A DNA stretch of 64,000 nucleotides from UBA1941 sp046329575 (GCA_046329575.1 JAXLUJ010000014.1:32220-96219); one strand, 5' to 3'; numbered from the stretch's first letter, positions 25,929 through 35,204 are shown. Notes: a model not told the origin generated them from the letters alone. Numbers and translations: made by a program.

Positions 25929-28900
25929 TTACAACCCAACGTTTACGCCAAAAGAAATGGTTCGTGCCTGGGGCGTTGCCAGGTACGTTACGCCCTGCGT
26001 GATCGGTCCCGATTTATCGCGATTAGTTTCCGGATCCCAGCCTTTGTACTTAGTTGCCGTAGCCAAATTCGTGGCCGTTACAAATATCCGCAACGAGCGG
26101 GCCTTGAACTGATTTACAATCTTCATTGGAAAGTTATACGACAGCGAAAGTGTACGTAAACGTAAGAACGAAGCATCATGAAGATCGCGGGTTGTATTAA
26201 TATCGTAATTTCGGATGAGCGATAATTTTTGAACATCGGTTTGATCGCCGGGCTTCTGCCAACGGTTCAGGGTTTCTTCATATTGATTGAAACCATAACC
26301 CATATTGCCTACCTGACGCTTGCCGGCATCGTCGTAAACCATATTGCCATACGAATACGTTAGGAAAATATCCAGCGAAATTCCTTTATAACTAAAAGTG
26401 TTATTCAACCCTCCATTGAACAACGGATAAGGCCTACCCACTGCCTGACGGTATTTTACAGTAGAAGTAGCATCGGCAATCACTTTGTTGCCTTTATCGT
26501 CATAAATCAACATATAGCCGGTTTGGGGATCAATTCCTGCATATTTAGCCAGATACCAGGTGCCAACAGGATAACCCACCAGCGCGCGGTTGTCGCCATA
26601 GTTCGTGCCGCTTACTTCCGGAACGCCACCTAAATCCAGGATTTTGTTGCGGTTCAACCCGAAGGTTACTGTTGTTTTCCATTGAACCGGTGAATTTGGA
26701 CCCAGATTATTAGAGGTAAGCATCAGCTCCACACCCATGTTCTGCATCTTACCCAAATTCTTAGCCACAGTAGTATAACCGCTGGAAGGTGAAAGCGGAT
26801 AGCCTTGTACCAACATATTATAGGTGTACTCGTAATAAAAATCGAAAGATCCGCTCAAACGGCTTTTCAAAATACCGAAATCCAACCCAACATCCGATTT
26901 CACCGTAGTTTCCCAAGTCAGATTTTTCACAGCCGTGTTATCGGGTCCGATGCCGGTTTGATTGTTATAGTTCTGCCCGCCTGAAAAACTGGAGAAGTAC
27001 GCAAAGTCATCTGTAAACTCAGCATTCCCGCTGGTTCCTGCACTCAAACGAAACTTCAACAAATCGAAAACGCGCTGTTTCTGCATGAACTTTTCGTCCG
27101 ATAGAATCCATCCGTATGATAATGCCGGAAAATAGCCCCACCGCTTGGTTGGTGAAAACCGAGAACTGGCATCTGCACGCAAACTCAATTGAAACAGATG
27201 ACGCTTTTTGTATTGGTAAATTGCACGACCTACCACACTCACAAAACTGAATTCCCGACCGGTTCCGGCAGTGGCTCCGTCAATATATGTGCCACCGCGT
27301 GGTTCATCATATGAATCTACAGGAAACCCACGCTGACCAACGTAAGAGTATTTCTCTTTTGTGTTCGTTGCTGTAAAAACACCTATCATTTCAAAATGGT
27401 GATTTTGTTTGAAATCTTTTGCAAACTTCAACGATCCTGCATAATTCCATGTGAGGTAGAAATTGCGGCGATCAGCAGCAGTGGCCAAACTATCGCGTGT
27501 CAATACTTTTGGAGTGTAGAAATTTTCATTCTGATAAATGAAATCAATGCCAAATTCATTTCTGAACGTAAAGTATTTTAGGAAATTGATGTTGGCATAC
27601 ACATTCGAAATGGTTCGCCACGATTCATTCTGATTCTTGGTCAATTCCACATCCGCCAGCGGATTCTGAATTCCGGAACGCACCGCATCACCATCGTAGT
27701 ATCTTCCTAAACTGTCTTTCAATGCATAAACCGGCAACATGCTGGATTGCGCCAATCCCAAACCACCGCTACCGCCGGCAGCGGAGTATTTATTCGTGGT
27801 TCGCGTAAGTTTGGTATTCACCCCAAAATCGAAATACTTGCTGGCGGTGTGGCTAATATTTGCGCTTAAATTGATGCGCTGAAACTTATTGTCTTTAATG
27901 AACGACTTATCATCGCGAATGCCGCCACTTACGTAAAATGTAGTTTTGGCATCGCCACCACTGAACGAAATATTGGCTTCATTGTAATAACCCAACCGGA
28001 ACATCTGATCAATCCAATTGGTATTCGCGATATCCTTCGCGCTCAAACCGCCGGGAAGGGTGTACGATTTCGGGTTGCCCCCTGATTTTACTATTTCTAA
28101 ACTATCGTTGGCGTAAGCCTCATGATGTAACTTCAAATAGTCGCTTCCGTTCAGCAACTTAATCTTGTTCGCCGGCATCGAAACGCCACCGCTGTACGAT
28201 ACATCAATTTTAGTCTTCCCGGCCTTACCCGATTTGGTGGTAATAATGATTACCCCATTGGCACCACGCGCGCCGTAAATAGCCGTAGCTGCGGCATCTT
28301 TCAACACCTCATACGATTCAATATCAGCCGGGTTTATGGATGATAAAGGCGAAGTGTTGTAGCCCAAACGGCTTCCGGCATCGCTGATATCAAACGCAAC
28401 GATTTGCACCCCATCAATCACATACAAAGGCTCGGCGGTGTTGCTTAGTGTTTTTGTGCCGCGGATGCGCACCTGAGTAGCCGCTCCTGCCAAACCATTA
28501 TCGGTGGTTACTTGCACGCCCGAGGCCTTACCCTGCAATGCCGAAGTAAAATTGTAAGCCGGGGCATCTTTCACGTCATCACCCTTAACTGTAGCAATAG
28601 AACTGGTGAGCTCCTTTTTCACCTGCGTGCCGTAGCCCACTACCACCACTTCGTTCAGCAGCAGTTTATCTTCTTTCAATACCACATCATTCTGAGCATT
28701 CTCGCCGGCTGTAAGCACCACCGCAATTTCTTTCGGAGAATATCCAACATATGAATACACCAAAACCTGTTTGCCCTCCGGTGCATTCTCAATTTTATAG
28801 TTGCCGTCTAAATCGGCCGCAGCGCCGGTTGAAGTGCCTTTTACTTTAACGGTAGCGCCTATCAGCCCTTCCTTGGTTTCGCTAAGAATTTTACCGGTGA

Positions 28901-28982
28901 TGGTTGCCTGTCCGTATGTAAGTGTTGTTATGACACTAAGAAAAACGAGCAAAAGAGCCTGCCTTGCGTAAATCTGTTTCAT
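25929..28982 (-). CDS. SusC/RagA-family TonB-dependent outer-membrane transporter
   Basis: A 1017-residue TonB-dependent transporter. A signal peptide (MKQIYARQALLLVFLSVITT) is followed by a carboxypeptidase-D regulatory-like domain (about 25-105), then the plug with VVVGYGTQVKKELTSSIATV and the SusC signature AAATAIYGARGANGVIIITTKSG, and a long beta-barrel ending in aromatic residues (ARTISFGVNVGL). It imports a large ligand with its SusD partner, 18 bp downstream. Classic polysaccharide-locus enzymes are missing here; the cargo may be peptide or glycan. Confidence 0.96.
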   Translation of the reverse strand: MKQIYARQALLLVFLSVITTLTYGQATITGKILSETKEGLIGATVKVKGTSTGAAADLDGNYKIENAPEGKQVLVYSYVGYSPKEIAVVLTAGENAQNDVVLKEDKLLLNEVVVVGYGTQVKKELTSSIATVKGDDVKDAPAYNFTSALQGKASGVQVTTDNGLAGAATQVRIRGTKTLSNTAEPLYVIDGVQIVAFDISDAGSRLGYNTSPLSSINPADIESYEVLKDAAATAIYGARGANGVIIITTKSGKAGKTKIDVSYSGGVSMPANKIKLLNGSDYLKLHHEAYANDSLEIVKSGGNPKSYTLPGGLSAKDIANTNWIDQMFRLGYYNEANISFSGGDAKTTFYVSGGIRDDKSFIKDNKFQRINLSANISHTASKYFDFGVNTKLTRTTNKYSAAGGSGGLGLAQSSMLPVYALKDSLGRYYDGDAVRSGIQNPLADVELTKNQNESWRTISNVYANINFLKYFTFRNEFGIDFIYQNENFYTPKVLTRDSLATAADRRNFYLTWNYAGSLKFAKDFKQNHHFEMIGVFTATNTKEKYSYVGQRGFPVDSYDEPRGGTYIDGATAGTGREFSFVSVVGRAIYQYKKRHLFQLSLRADASSRFSPTKRWGYFPALSYGWILSDEKFMQKQRVFDLLKFRLSAGTSGNAEFTDDFAYFSSFSGGQNYNNQTGIGPDNTAVKNLTWETTVKSDVGLDFGILKSRLSGSFDFYYEYTYNMLVQGYPLSPSSGYTTVAKNLGKMQNMGVELMLTSNNLGPNSPVQWKTTVTFGLNRNKILDLGGVPEVSGTNYGDNRALVGYPVGTWYLAKYAGIDPQTGYMLIYDDKGNKVIADATSTVKYRQAVGRPYPLFNGGLNNTFSYKGISLDIFLTYSYGNMVYDDAGKRQVGNMGYGFNQYEETLNRWQKPGDQTDVQKLSLIRNYDINTTRDLHDASFLRLRTLSLSYNFPMKIVNQFKARSLRIFVTATNLATATKYKGWDPETNRDKSGPITQGVTYLATPQARTISFGVNVGL

Positions 28983-29018
28983 TTCCGGGTATTAGTTGAT
29001 CAGAAAATCTATTGGATT

Positions 29019-29042
29019 GCCTGTTAAAAATATAAAACAGGC
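29019..29042. other. Inverted repeat upstream of susC
   Basis: GCCTGTT (29019-29025) and AACAGGC (29036-29042) are perfect 7-bp arms around an A+T-only 10-nt loop. It lies 37 bp before the susC start and after gldC. No T-run follows the stem, so it fits an operator better than a terminator; on the minus strand the loop also contains TATATTTT, close to a -7 element. Confidence 0.4.
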
Positions 29043-29106
29043 TTAGAATGCAAAACCACGCCGGCTAAACCACCTAAAAACTAGTATCCGGAAACTGATT
29101 ACGGAT

Positions 29107-29454
29107 TTATCCCTTCCCGCTCTCCCACTCTGCCGTTTTTTTGGCCAATTGTTCGGCAAAATTTTTCATCTCCTCTTTAACGAAAGGGTTTTTAGTAGCC
29201 TTGTGATACGAATCAGCCATCGACAAAATGGTTTGAAAAAAATGAGAGTGCATTTCGTCAATCGTCATTTCTGTTGTCCACAAATCAATTTTCAAGGTTT
29301 CCTTCTGCACCGCATCCCAAATGGAAACCATGATGCTCTTGCAATCACGCAATTCTGAATTGCTGGCGTCAGTTGCCTGCCATTTAATGTCGAGCGGCAC
29401 ATTGGCCTCATTCAAGGTAACCCTGAAACGTATGTCTGATTGTTTATTTGCCAC
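29107..29454 (-). CDS. gldC: Gliding motility protein GldC
   Basis: A 115-residue cytoplasmic protein. The segments IRFRVTLNEANVPLDIKWQATD, SIWDAVQKETLKIDLWTTEM and TIDEMHSHFFQTILSMADSY match GldC, a Bacteroidota protein linked to gliding together with GldB. gldB is not adjacent here. Its mechanism is unknown. It lies 20 bp downstream of the thioredoxin-like gene and is probably co-transcribed with it. Confidence 0.9.
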   Translation of the reverse strand: MANKQSDIRFRVTLNEANVPLDIKWQATDASNSELRDCKSIMVSIWDAVQKETLKIDLWTTEMTIDEMHSHFFQTILSMADSYHKATKNPFVKEEMKNFAEQLAKKTAEWESGKG

Positions 29455-29474
29455 AGTAGTATTTTAAAAAGTTC

Positions 29475-30080
29475 TTAATTCAATTCCCACGATTTTACCA
29501 TTGCAGTAAATTCTTCCTGCAAACTTTTGGTAGCGTCCTGATCATACCATTCGTGAATCAACTTCACTTTCTGCCCAAATGACAACGACGGATCTTTAAG
29601 TTTCACCATCGCAATATCCTGCAATGCTTTTGGCCGCGGCCCCCAAACGGCTATCACTTCATTTTGAGCATTCAAACACACCAGTTTGGGAATCGAGTAA
29701 CTGCCGTTGGTGAGGAATTGCGCTAAAACCTCCTGATGACTATCGCTCAACAACACACAAAAACGTATGTTTTCGTTACATGCTGCCAACACCTGCAGCG
29801 CAGGAACACTTTGGGAAGCATCGCCACACCAGGGTTCCGTTAATACCATCCACGTCATCGGCTCGGTAAACCGGCTCAGTGCATTGTACAACTTAGTATC
29901 AACCGTCATATGCGCCGAAATGCGTTTCATCCGTTCCAGATTCTGAGTAGTATAACGCAACATTTTTTCGTCGCGGTATTTTTCCGGCCGGTCTTCATGA
30001 TTCACAATATCCTCAGTAAGCTTCAGATATTGATTCCACGACAAGGTTTCATTCAATATTTTGGTACCAATAGTTTTCAC
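29475..30080 (-). CDS. Thioredoxin-fold protein with single-cysteine WCGDA motif
   Basis: A 201-residue soluble thioredoxin-fold protein. The active-site region reads LTEPWCGDASQSVPAL near residue 85, where a classical thioredoxin would have WCxxC; here the second cysteine is an alanine/serine position. This matches a known thioredoxin-like group (Thioredoxin_9 type) common in Bacteroidota. SIPKLVCL supplies the cis-proline segment. With one cysteine it could bind or transfer thiol groups, for example with bacillithiol, but this is conjecture. Confidence 0.8.
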   Translation of the reverse strand: MKTIGTKILNETLSWNQYLKLTEDIVNHEDRPEKYRDEKMLRYTTQNLERMKRISAHMTVDTKLYNALSRFTEPMTWMVLTEPWCGDASQSVPALQVLAACNENIRFCVLLSDSHQEVLAQFLTNGSYSIPKLVCLNAQNEVIAVWGPRPKALQDIAMVKLKDPSLSFGQKVKLIHEWYDQDATKSLQEEFTAMVKSWELN

Positions 30081-30181
30081 AGCTGCCGAAATTAAATATT
30101 AATCCACAACCACCGAATAATCCTATTTTCATTGCTCCGCTCTAACCCGCACTTTCAATTTTACATTTTCAATTCGTTACT

Positions 30182-31162
30182 ATGGAATACCGCCGTTTAG
30201 GAAACACCGGACTTCAGATCAGCGCTTTATCTTTGGGTAGCTGGGTCACTTTTGGCAGCCAAATCAGCGATGATGTGGCCGAACAATTAATGATCAAAGC
30301 CTATGAAGGCGGTGTGAATTTTTTCGATAATGCTGAAGCTTATGCTTCCGGGAAATCGGAGATAGTGATGGGCAACATTCTTAAAAAAGTTAATTGGGAC
30401 CGCAGCACTTATCTCATTTCCAGCAAGGTGTTCTGGGGAGGTACATTGCCTAATCAAAAAGGGCTGATGCGTAAGCATATACTGGAAGCCTGCGATGCAG
30501 CCTTACGCCGTTTCCAAACCGAATATCTCGACCTGTTCTTCTGTCACCGGCCCGATATTCACACGCCCATTGTAGAAACAGTGCGCGCTATGGACCATTT
30601 GATACGTCAGGGAAAAATAATGTATTGGGGAACTTCGGAATGGTCGGCACAGCAAATCACCGAAGCGCATTACTGGGCCGAGCGCCATCATCTTACGCCT
30701 CCCGTTATGGAACAGCCGCAGTACAACATGTTTGAACGCAAAAAAGTGGAGCGCGATTATCTGCCGTTGTATAAAACCTTTGGTTTAGGCACTACCATTT
30801 GGTCGCCATTAGCATCCGGACTACTCACCGGGAAATACACCAATGAAATTCCTGCCGATTCGCGGTTGAACCTTCAAAATATGTTGTGGCTGAAAGATCG
30901 CGCGATGGGCGAAACCGAAAAGCACGATAAGGTTCGGCAATTAGATGCATTGGCTAAAGAAATGGGATTGCCGCTGTTGCACATGGCGTTATGCTGGTGC
31001 TTGAAAAATCCTAACGTTTCCACTGTTATTCTGGGTGCATCCAAAGTGGCCCAATTAGAAGAAAATCTAAAATGCCTGGAATACTTACCACAACTAACTA
31101 TGGATGTGATGGAGCGCATCGAAACCATTTTGGGCAATACGCCGGTTGTTGCGGAATACTAA
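30182..31162 (+). CDS. Aldo/keto reductase, potassium-channel beta-subunit-like
   Basis: A 326-residue (alpha/beta)8 NADPH-dependent reductase. The tetrad residues are visible as the Asp and Tyr in NFFDNAEAYASGKSE, the Lys in ISSKVFWGG and the His in LFFCHRPDIH. The NADP-binding end has STVILGASKVAQLEENL. GVNFFDNAEAYASGKSEIVMG and the IWSPLASGLLTGKY block resemble Kv-beta/YghZ-type reductases. The substrate is unknown. A decayed copy of its last 36 codons lies at 33841-33951. Confidence 0.93.
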   Translation: MEYRRLGNTGLQISALSLGSWVTFGSQISDDVAEQLMIKAYEGGVNFFDNAEAYASGKSEIVMGNILKKVNWDRSTYLISSKVFWGGTLPNQKGLMRKHILEACDAALRRFQTEYLDLFFCHRPDIHTPIVETVRAMDHLIRQGKIMYWGTSEWSAQQITEAHYWAERHHLTPPVMEQPQYNMFERKKVERDYLPLYKTFGLGTTIWSPLASGLLTGKYTNEIPADSRLNLQNMLWLKDRAMGETEKHDKVRQLDALAKEMGLPLLHMALCWCLKNPNVSTVILGASKVAQLEENLKCLEYLPQLTMDVMERIETILGNTPVVAEY

Positions 31163-31240
31163 AAATTTCAATAGCAATTCTAATTGACGTAATTTCAGAA
31201 AAAAAACTGCTTTATTTTTGGGATCACAAAACCATTTGGT

Positions 31241-31636
31241 ATGGGACTAACCTATTCAAAAATCATATTAAGCAATCCACGTCGTACCGATTTGGGAACA
31301 GTGGAATTGACTTCACTGGTTGACACCGGTGCACTCACGCTTTGCATCCCGCAGCATATTGCCGATCGGCTGGAATTAGAAGAGTTAGATAAAAGGCTGG
31401 TGGTGATTGCCGATGGCACCTCCCGGCTAGTTCCTTATGTGGGACCAATTCGTATTGATGTGGGCAACCGGTTTTGTTTTACCGGAGCGCTGATTTTAGG
31501 AAATGAAACACTGCTTGGCGCTATCCCTATGGAAGAATTGGATGTGATAGTGCATCCCTCCACACAGCGATTGATGCCCAATCCACTGCATCCAAATAAG
31601 CCGGGATATACTATAAAATGTAGCAGTTTGGGTTAG
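31241..31636 (+). CDS. Retroviral-type (clan AA) aspartic protease-like protein
   Basis: A 131-residue single-domain protein with the catalytic triad LVDTGALTLCIP near residue 26, then a flap-like beta section and a LLGAIPMEELDVIVHP segment. Such small bacterial proteins are predicted to work as homodimers like retropepsins; their substrates are mostly unknown. It follows the aldo/keto reductase by 78 bp on the same strand. A decayed paralog at 34030 has NNG in place of DTG. Confidence 0.82.
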   Translation: MGLTYSKIILSNPRRTDLGTVELTSLVDTGALTLCIPQHIADRLELEELDKRLVVIADGTSRLVPYVGPIRIDVGNRFCFTGALILGNETLLGAIPMEELDVIVHPSTQRLMPNPLHPNKPGYTIKCSSLG

Positions 31637-31681
31637 AAGATGCTACCAACTATGCTTTGAATTGCTATTGATTTTGTTTTC

Positions 31682-33679
31682 CTAATACCACTTCCTTTCT
31701 ACAAAATACATATCCACTTCGCCTTTGTTCTTGGCCATTACTTTTCCGCGATACTCGCAATGAAACTGTTCTTTTACAAGTGTAAAAGTGGTTTCAGAAA
31801 TGTTGATCCGGCCGGGCGCGCCGCTGCTTTCCATGCGCGCCGCCATATTTACCGTATCCCCCCAAATATCATAGGCGAATTTTTTCACGCCAACAATACC
31901 GGCCACTACCGGCCCCGTATTTAAACCGATGCGCACTTGGAAGGCCTCATTTCCCCCGGCCATTCTGCTCTTTCTGCGTTCAGCCACAAAATCTCTGATC
32001 TCCAAGGCTGCATTTACCGCCCGCACCGCATGATCGGCATGCGTAACAGGTAAACCGCTCACAGCCATATAAGCATCTCCTACCGTCTTGATCTTTTCCA
32101 AACCGTTTCTACCCATAATTTCGTCGAATGCCGTAAAACACGCATGCAATTCAGCGATTAGTTCCTTGGGCGAAAGTCGCTCACTGATAGCTGTAAAATC
32201 TTTGAAATCGGTAAAGAGTACAGTAACCTCCTGAAACTGCCGGGCCTCTGACGCGCCTTTAACCTTTAACTCTTCGGCCACTTCTTCGGGCAGAATGTTT
32301 AAAAGCAACGCTTCTGACCGTTCCTTTTCAGCCGCAATACTGGCGCTGTTCTGTTTCTCGCGTTTTACGTTGCGCAGCAGCAATAGCGCTAAAATTACCA
32401 ACAGCGAAACTACGATCAGTGCGGCAATGATCGTAATAAGGCGTAAACGGCTCTCTGCTTTGGTTTCCGCTTGTTGGGCTGCCAATTGGGCACGGTGCAA
32501 AGCCTCCCTTTTCGAAAATTGAAACTCCTGCTCATAGTCGCTTACATTTTTTTCGGCAATTTCAGCCACATCACTGTCCTGCAACAATTTCATGGCTTTA
32601 AAAGTATCCATGCTGAGCTTATACGCTCCTATAGCTTCGAGATACGAAGCGGTAACAGCAAGATATTGAATCAGGATGTTACGTTCTGCCGATAAGTTGT
32701 AATACACTCTGGCCGAATCGAGGTATCGTTTTGCTTCGCTGTAATTCCCGCGTTTCAGAGAAATTTTTGTTTGAAGCTGATACACCCGGCTGATATTGCC
32801 AAGACCATAACGCCCCTTTACATCATTGTATTCATTTGACGCCTTAATTTGCGCCCACCTTCTAAGCACCACTTTATTGTAATAGGCGGCGCTGTCATAC
32901 GCGCCTTCATCAAAGAATACGGCGGCATTCATACCATAAAAAAGCAATGGATCTTCGGGATAGGGACTTTGCAACGCCATACGAGCCTTATTAGCTGCTT
33001 TGCGGGCATTCGCCACATCTTTCAGCGATAAATAACACCACGCAATAAAGGTGTAGGAAGTTGCATTATCCAGACTGTCGGCCGGTTTGGAAGAAGCAAT
33101 GCCCAACTGAAAATTACGAACGGCTTCCCTAAATCGCTTCTGACCTCTGAACAGCATAGCCTTCTTAAAGTACAGGTTACCTAACAACCGGGTATCATTC
33201 GCCTTCAGCAATAGATCGATACTTTCATCAATGGCATGAAGTTGCAGACGTTTCTGTTTGAGCCGCCCAAACAAGCCTATCTTAAACTGCTGAATGTAGC
33301 CTGCAAGGGCATAATGGCCGCCGTTTAAGGCAACGGTAGCGGCCGCATCACATTCATCAAGGGCATTAAGATAGGCGATGCTGTCTTCCGCTTCAATGTA
33401 ACTGCACAGTGCCTGTACGCCCAACCAATAGGCGTTGTCGGCAGATTGCTTCAATTGCTGCGCGGCAAACTGGCGTGTTTCAGAAATCTGGCCGGAATCA
33501 GGAGGTTCAACGGAATAATATTGAATAAAGAATTCTCCAAAAATATTTTGCCGGCAGGGTTCCGTTTTACAGGCAGCGAGAGGTTTCAGAAAGCTATCCA
33601 CTATTTCGCGCCTGTCGCCCTTTCCAAATGCAGCATGGCAAATAAAAAGGAGCACTACAAGTACGCGAAGCGATTTCAT
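31682..33679 (-). CDS. TPR-repeat class III adenylate/guanylate cyclase
   Basis: A 665-residue protein with a signal peptide (MKSLRVLVVLLFICHAAFG), periplasmic TPR-like helices at about 60-380, a coiled coil, one membrane helix (LITIIAALIVVSLLVILALLLL, near 410) and a C-terminal cytoplasmic cyclase domain. The cyclase keeps the metal aspartates in VLFTDFKDF and TVGDAYMA, and the WGDTVNMAARMES block with the transition-state Asn and Arg. It should make cAMP or cGMP in response to a periplasmic signal. It lies, on the opposite strand, between two diverged copies of the reductase-tail/protease segment. Confidence 0.9.
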   Translation of the reverse strand: MKSLRVLVVLLFICHAAFGKGDRREIVDSFLKPLAACKTEPCRQNIFGEFFIQYYSVEPPDSGQISETRQFAAQQLKQSADNAYWLGVQALCSYIEAEDSIAYLNALDECDAAATVALNGGHYALAGYIQQFKIGLFGRLKQKRLQLHAIDESIDLLLKANDTRLLGNLYFKKAMLFRGQKRFREAVRNFQLGIASSKPADSLDNATSYTFIAWCYLSLKDVANARKAANKARMALQSPYPEDPLLFYGMNAAVFFDEGAYDSAAYYNKVVLRRWAQIKASNEYNDVKGRYGLGNISRVYQLQTKISLKRGNYSEAKRYLDSARVYYNLSAERNILIQYLAVTASYLEAIGAYKLSMDTFKAMKLLQDSDVAEIAEKNVSDYEQEFQFSKREALHRAQLAAQQAETKAESRLRLITIIAALIVVSLLVILALLLLRNVKREKQNSASIAAEKERSEALLLNILPEEVAEELKVKGASEARQFQEVTVLFTDFKDFTAISERLSPKELIAELHACFTAFDEIMGRNGLEKIKTVGDAYMAVSGLPVTHADHAVRAVNAALEIRDFVAERRKSRMAGGNEAFQVRIGLNTGPVVAGIVGVKKFAYDIWGDTVNMAARMESSGAPGRINISETTFTLVKEQFHCEYRGKVMAKNKGEVDMYFVERKWY

Positions 33680-33840
33680 GAAACCGGTTTCTTCAAACCT
33701 AATAAATAAATTGTCCTTAGCTTTTTGGAACTAAAGAGAAAGAAGTTAAAAAAATTGACATGCGGATACCATTCACATCTCCCCCTACCAACTAGATTGC
33801 TAAGCGAATCTAATAGAATCTGACCTGCCACCTAAGTGGG
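33680..33840. other. Gene-free stretch upstream of the cyclase and before the decayed duplicate
   Basis: No ORF of note is present. The left part should hold the cyclase promoter. From about 33817 the sequence can be read in the same frame as the reductase remnant, but similarity to the intact gene is weak there. Confidence 0.4.
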
Positions 33841-33951
33841 CAGTTAGGTGAGTTTTTAAAGTGTCTGGAATATTTACAACAGATTTCATTAGTTGTGAAG
33901 GAGCAAATCAAAATTGTTTTAGGTACTAAGACGTGTGTGGTCGAATACTAA
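33841..33951 (+). pseudogene. Decayed 3' end of an aldo/keto reductase (duplicate of 31052-31162)
   Basis: The 36 codons plus stop read QLGEFLKCLEYLQQ...VVEY and align without gaps to QLEENLKCLEYLPQ...VVAEY, the end of the intact reductase at 30182-31162. Both copies end in GAATACTAAAAATT (14 identical bases across the stop). An in-frame stop lies at 33814 and no upstream part of the gene is found, so this is a fragment. Confidence 0.8.
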
Positions 33952-34029
33952 AAATTGCCAGAACAACACTAATTGACGTAACTTCAGAGAATAACTACAT
34001 TATTTTTGCGAATCACAAAATCGGCTGGT

Positions 34030-34218
34030 ATGGGATTACCCTATTCAAAAATTGGACTAAGCACTCTGCAGTGCCCGGAGGGGGAAGCAGTGGAATCAAC
34101 TTCACTGGTTAATAACGGTGCATCCCTGATGATAATACCTAAAGATAGCGATATGTATGAAGTGACAACTTTGAAGGTTTACCTCAGGTCCAAGAAGGCT
34201 AAAAGCTCTTTACCATGA
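34030..34218 (+). pseudogene. Truncated aspartic-protease paralog (62-residue ORF), coupled to the kinase gene
   Basis: MGLPYSKIGLS and then STSLVNNGASLMIIP align with MGLTYSKIILS and LTSLVDTGALTLCIP of the protease at 31241. The catalytic DTG is NNG and the similarity stops after about 40 residues, so it cannot be an active protease. The upstream spacer is also homologous (CTAATTGACGTAA is identical in both). Its stop codon overlaps the start of the kinase gene (ATGA at 34215). It may be a dead remnant or may have been reused as a leader peptide for the kinase. Confidence 0.65.
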
Positions 34219-35204
34219 TAGTGTGTAAATGTATAGATATATCGAAATGGCAGGTGAACTATAAGTCTAGTCCTGTAACTATTGGGAAACGTGGGAAATA
34301 TATTTGTTTCCCGGCTGATAATACCTCAGATAAACACTATTTCAAACTACCCATCACCAGATACCACTGGGAATTTTGGTCAGAAGTAGCTGCTTCAAAG
34401 ATAGGTCAACTATTAGAATTTGATATTGCAGACTATAATGTTGCCTATAATGAAAAAGGTGAAATCGGTTGTCTTTCAAAAAGTATTTTTCAAAGTGGAG
34501 AAGAATTGTTTCATGGTCAGCAATATCTCTTACGTTTGAAACCGAACTTTCATGTTAAAGATGGTCGAGATCATTCCTATCAGTTGATCAAAGAATTTTT
34601 CGAATCTTACACCCTAACAAAACCATTATTTAAAAATTTCATAGAAATGCTTGTGTTTGATGCCGTAGTTGGTAATCATGATCGTCACCAGCAAAATTGG
34701 GCGCTTGTCAGAAGTTCTAAAGATGGCGGCATTATATTTTGGGCACGTTGGTTATGGAGAAAACTTACGCTTAAAGACAATCCAAATGAGCCAATCATAA
34801 AGTTGCGCTTTTCTAAGATTTTTGATAGCGGTAACTGCTTAGCTTATAACTACTCAGATGAAAAAATCAAGAACGACCTGATTTACGATCAACAGAAATT
34901 TGAAAATTTTGTAATTGGCGAAAAAGCTGTATGTCATATTAACTGGCAAAATCAAAAGATGAAGTACGTTGACCTATTGTACAAGATAATGGAAGATAAT
35001 CCAAATGAAATTAAGTCGGCTGTGGGGAGAGTCATAAAAAACTATGATGAAGTGAAAGTTGCAACAATAATTGATAACTTAGACTGCGATTTTCCTTTTG
35101 ATGAAAAATTTTGGCCTTATCGCTTAAGTTTGGATCGTAAAGAAATTTTCAAAAAACTCATAAAACGAAGAGTTGAACTTCTTAGACCTATTTTACAGAA
35201 ATGA
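34215..35204 (+). CDS. HipA-like serine/threonine kinase (HipA_C type)
   Basis: A 329-residue kinase related to the HipA C-terminal domain. Seen in order: an ATP-binding lysine candidate in HYFKLPI near residue 44, EVAASKIGQLL near 58, EIGCLSKSIF near 85, the catalytic loop VVGNHDRHQQNWAL near 155, and the metal-binding FDSGNCLAYN near 205. These correspond to the HipA active-site elements, so the kinase looks intact. There is no HipB-like regulator and no HipA N-terminal subdomain; instead the gene overlaps a HIRAN-domain gene by 4 bp. The codon usage is visibly richer in A+T than that of flanking metabolic genes, suggesting acquisition. Confidence 0.82.
   Translation: MIVCKCIDISKWQVNYKSSPVTIGKRGKYICFPADNTSDKHYFKLPITRYHWEFWSEVAASKIGQLLEFDIADYNVAYNEKGEIGCLSKSIFQSGEELFHGQQYLLRLKPNFHVKDGRDHSYQLIKEFFESYTLTKPLFKNFIEMLVFDAVVGNHDRHQQNWALVRSSKDGGIIFWARWLWRKLTLKDNPNEPIIKLRFSKIFDSGNCLAYNYSDEKIKNDLIYDQQKFENFVIGEKAVCHINWQNQKMKYVDLLYKIMEDNPNEIKSAVGRVIKNYDEVKVATIIDNLDCDFPFDEKFWPYRLSLDRKEIFKKLIKRRVELLRPILQK

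Noticed and set aside
34030..34218. An active second aspartic protease
   Set aside because: The catalytic Asp-Thr-Gly is Asn-Asn-Gly and the protein is less than half the usual length.
34215..35204. A classical hipBA toxin-antitoxin operon
   Set aside because: There is no HipB-like helix-turn-helix gene and the kinase lacks the HipA N-terminal subdomain; the partner is a HIRAN protein.
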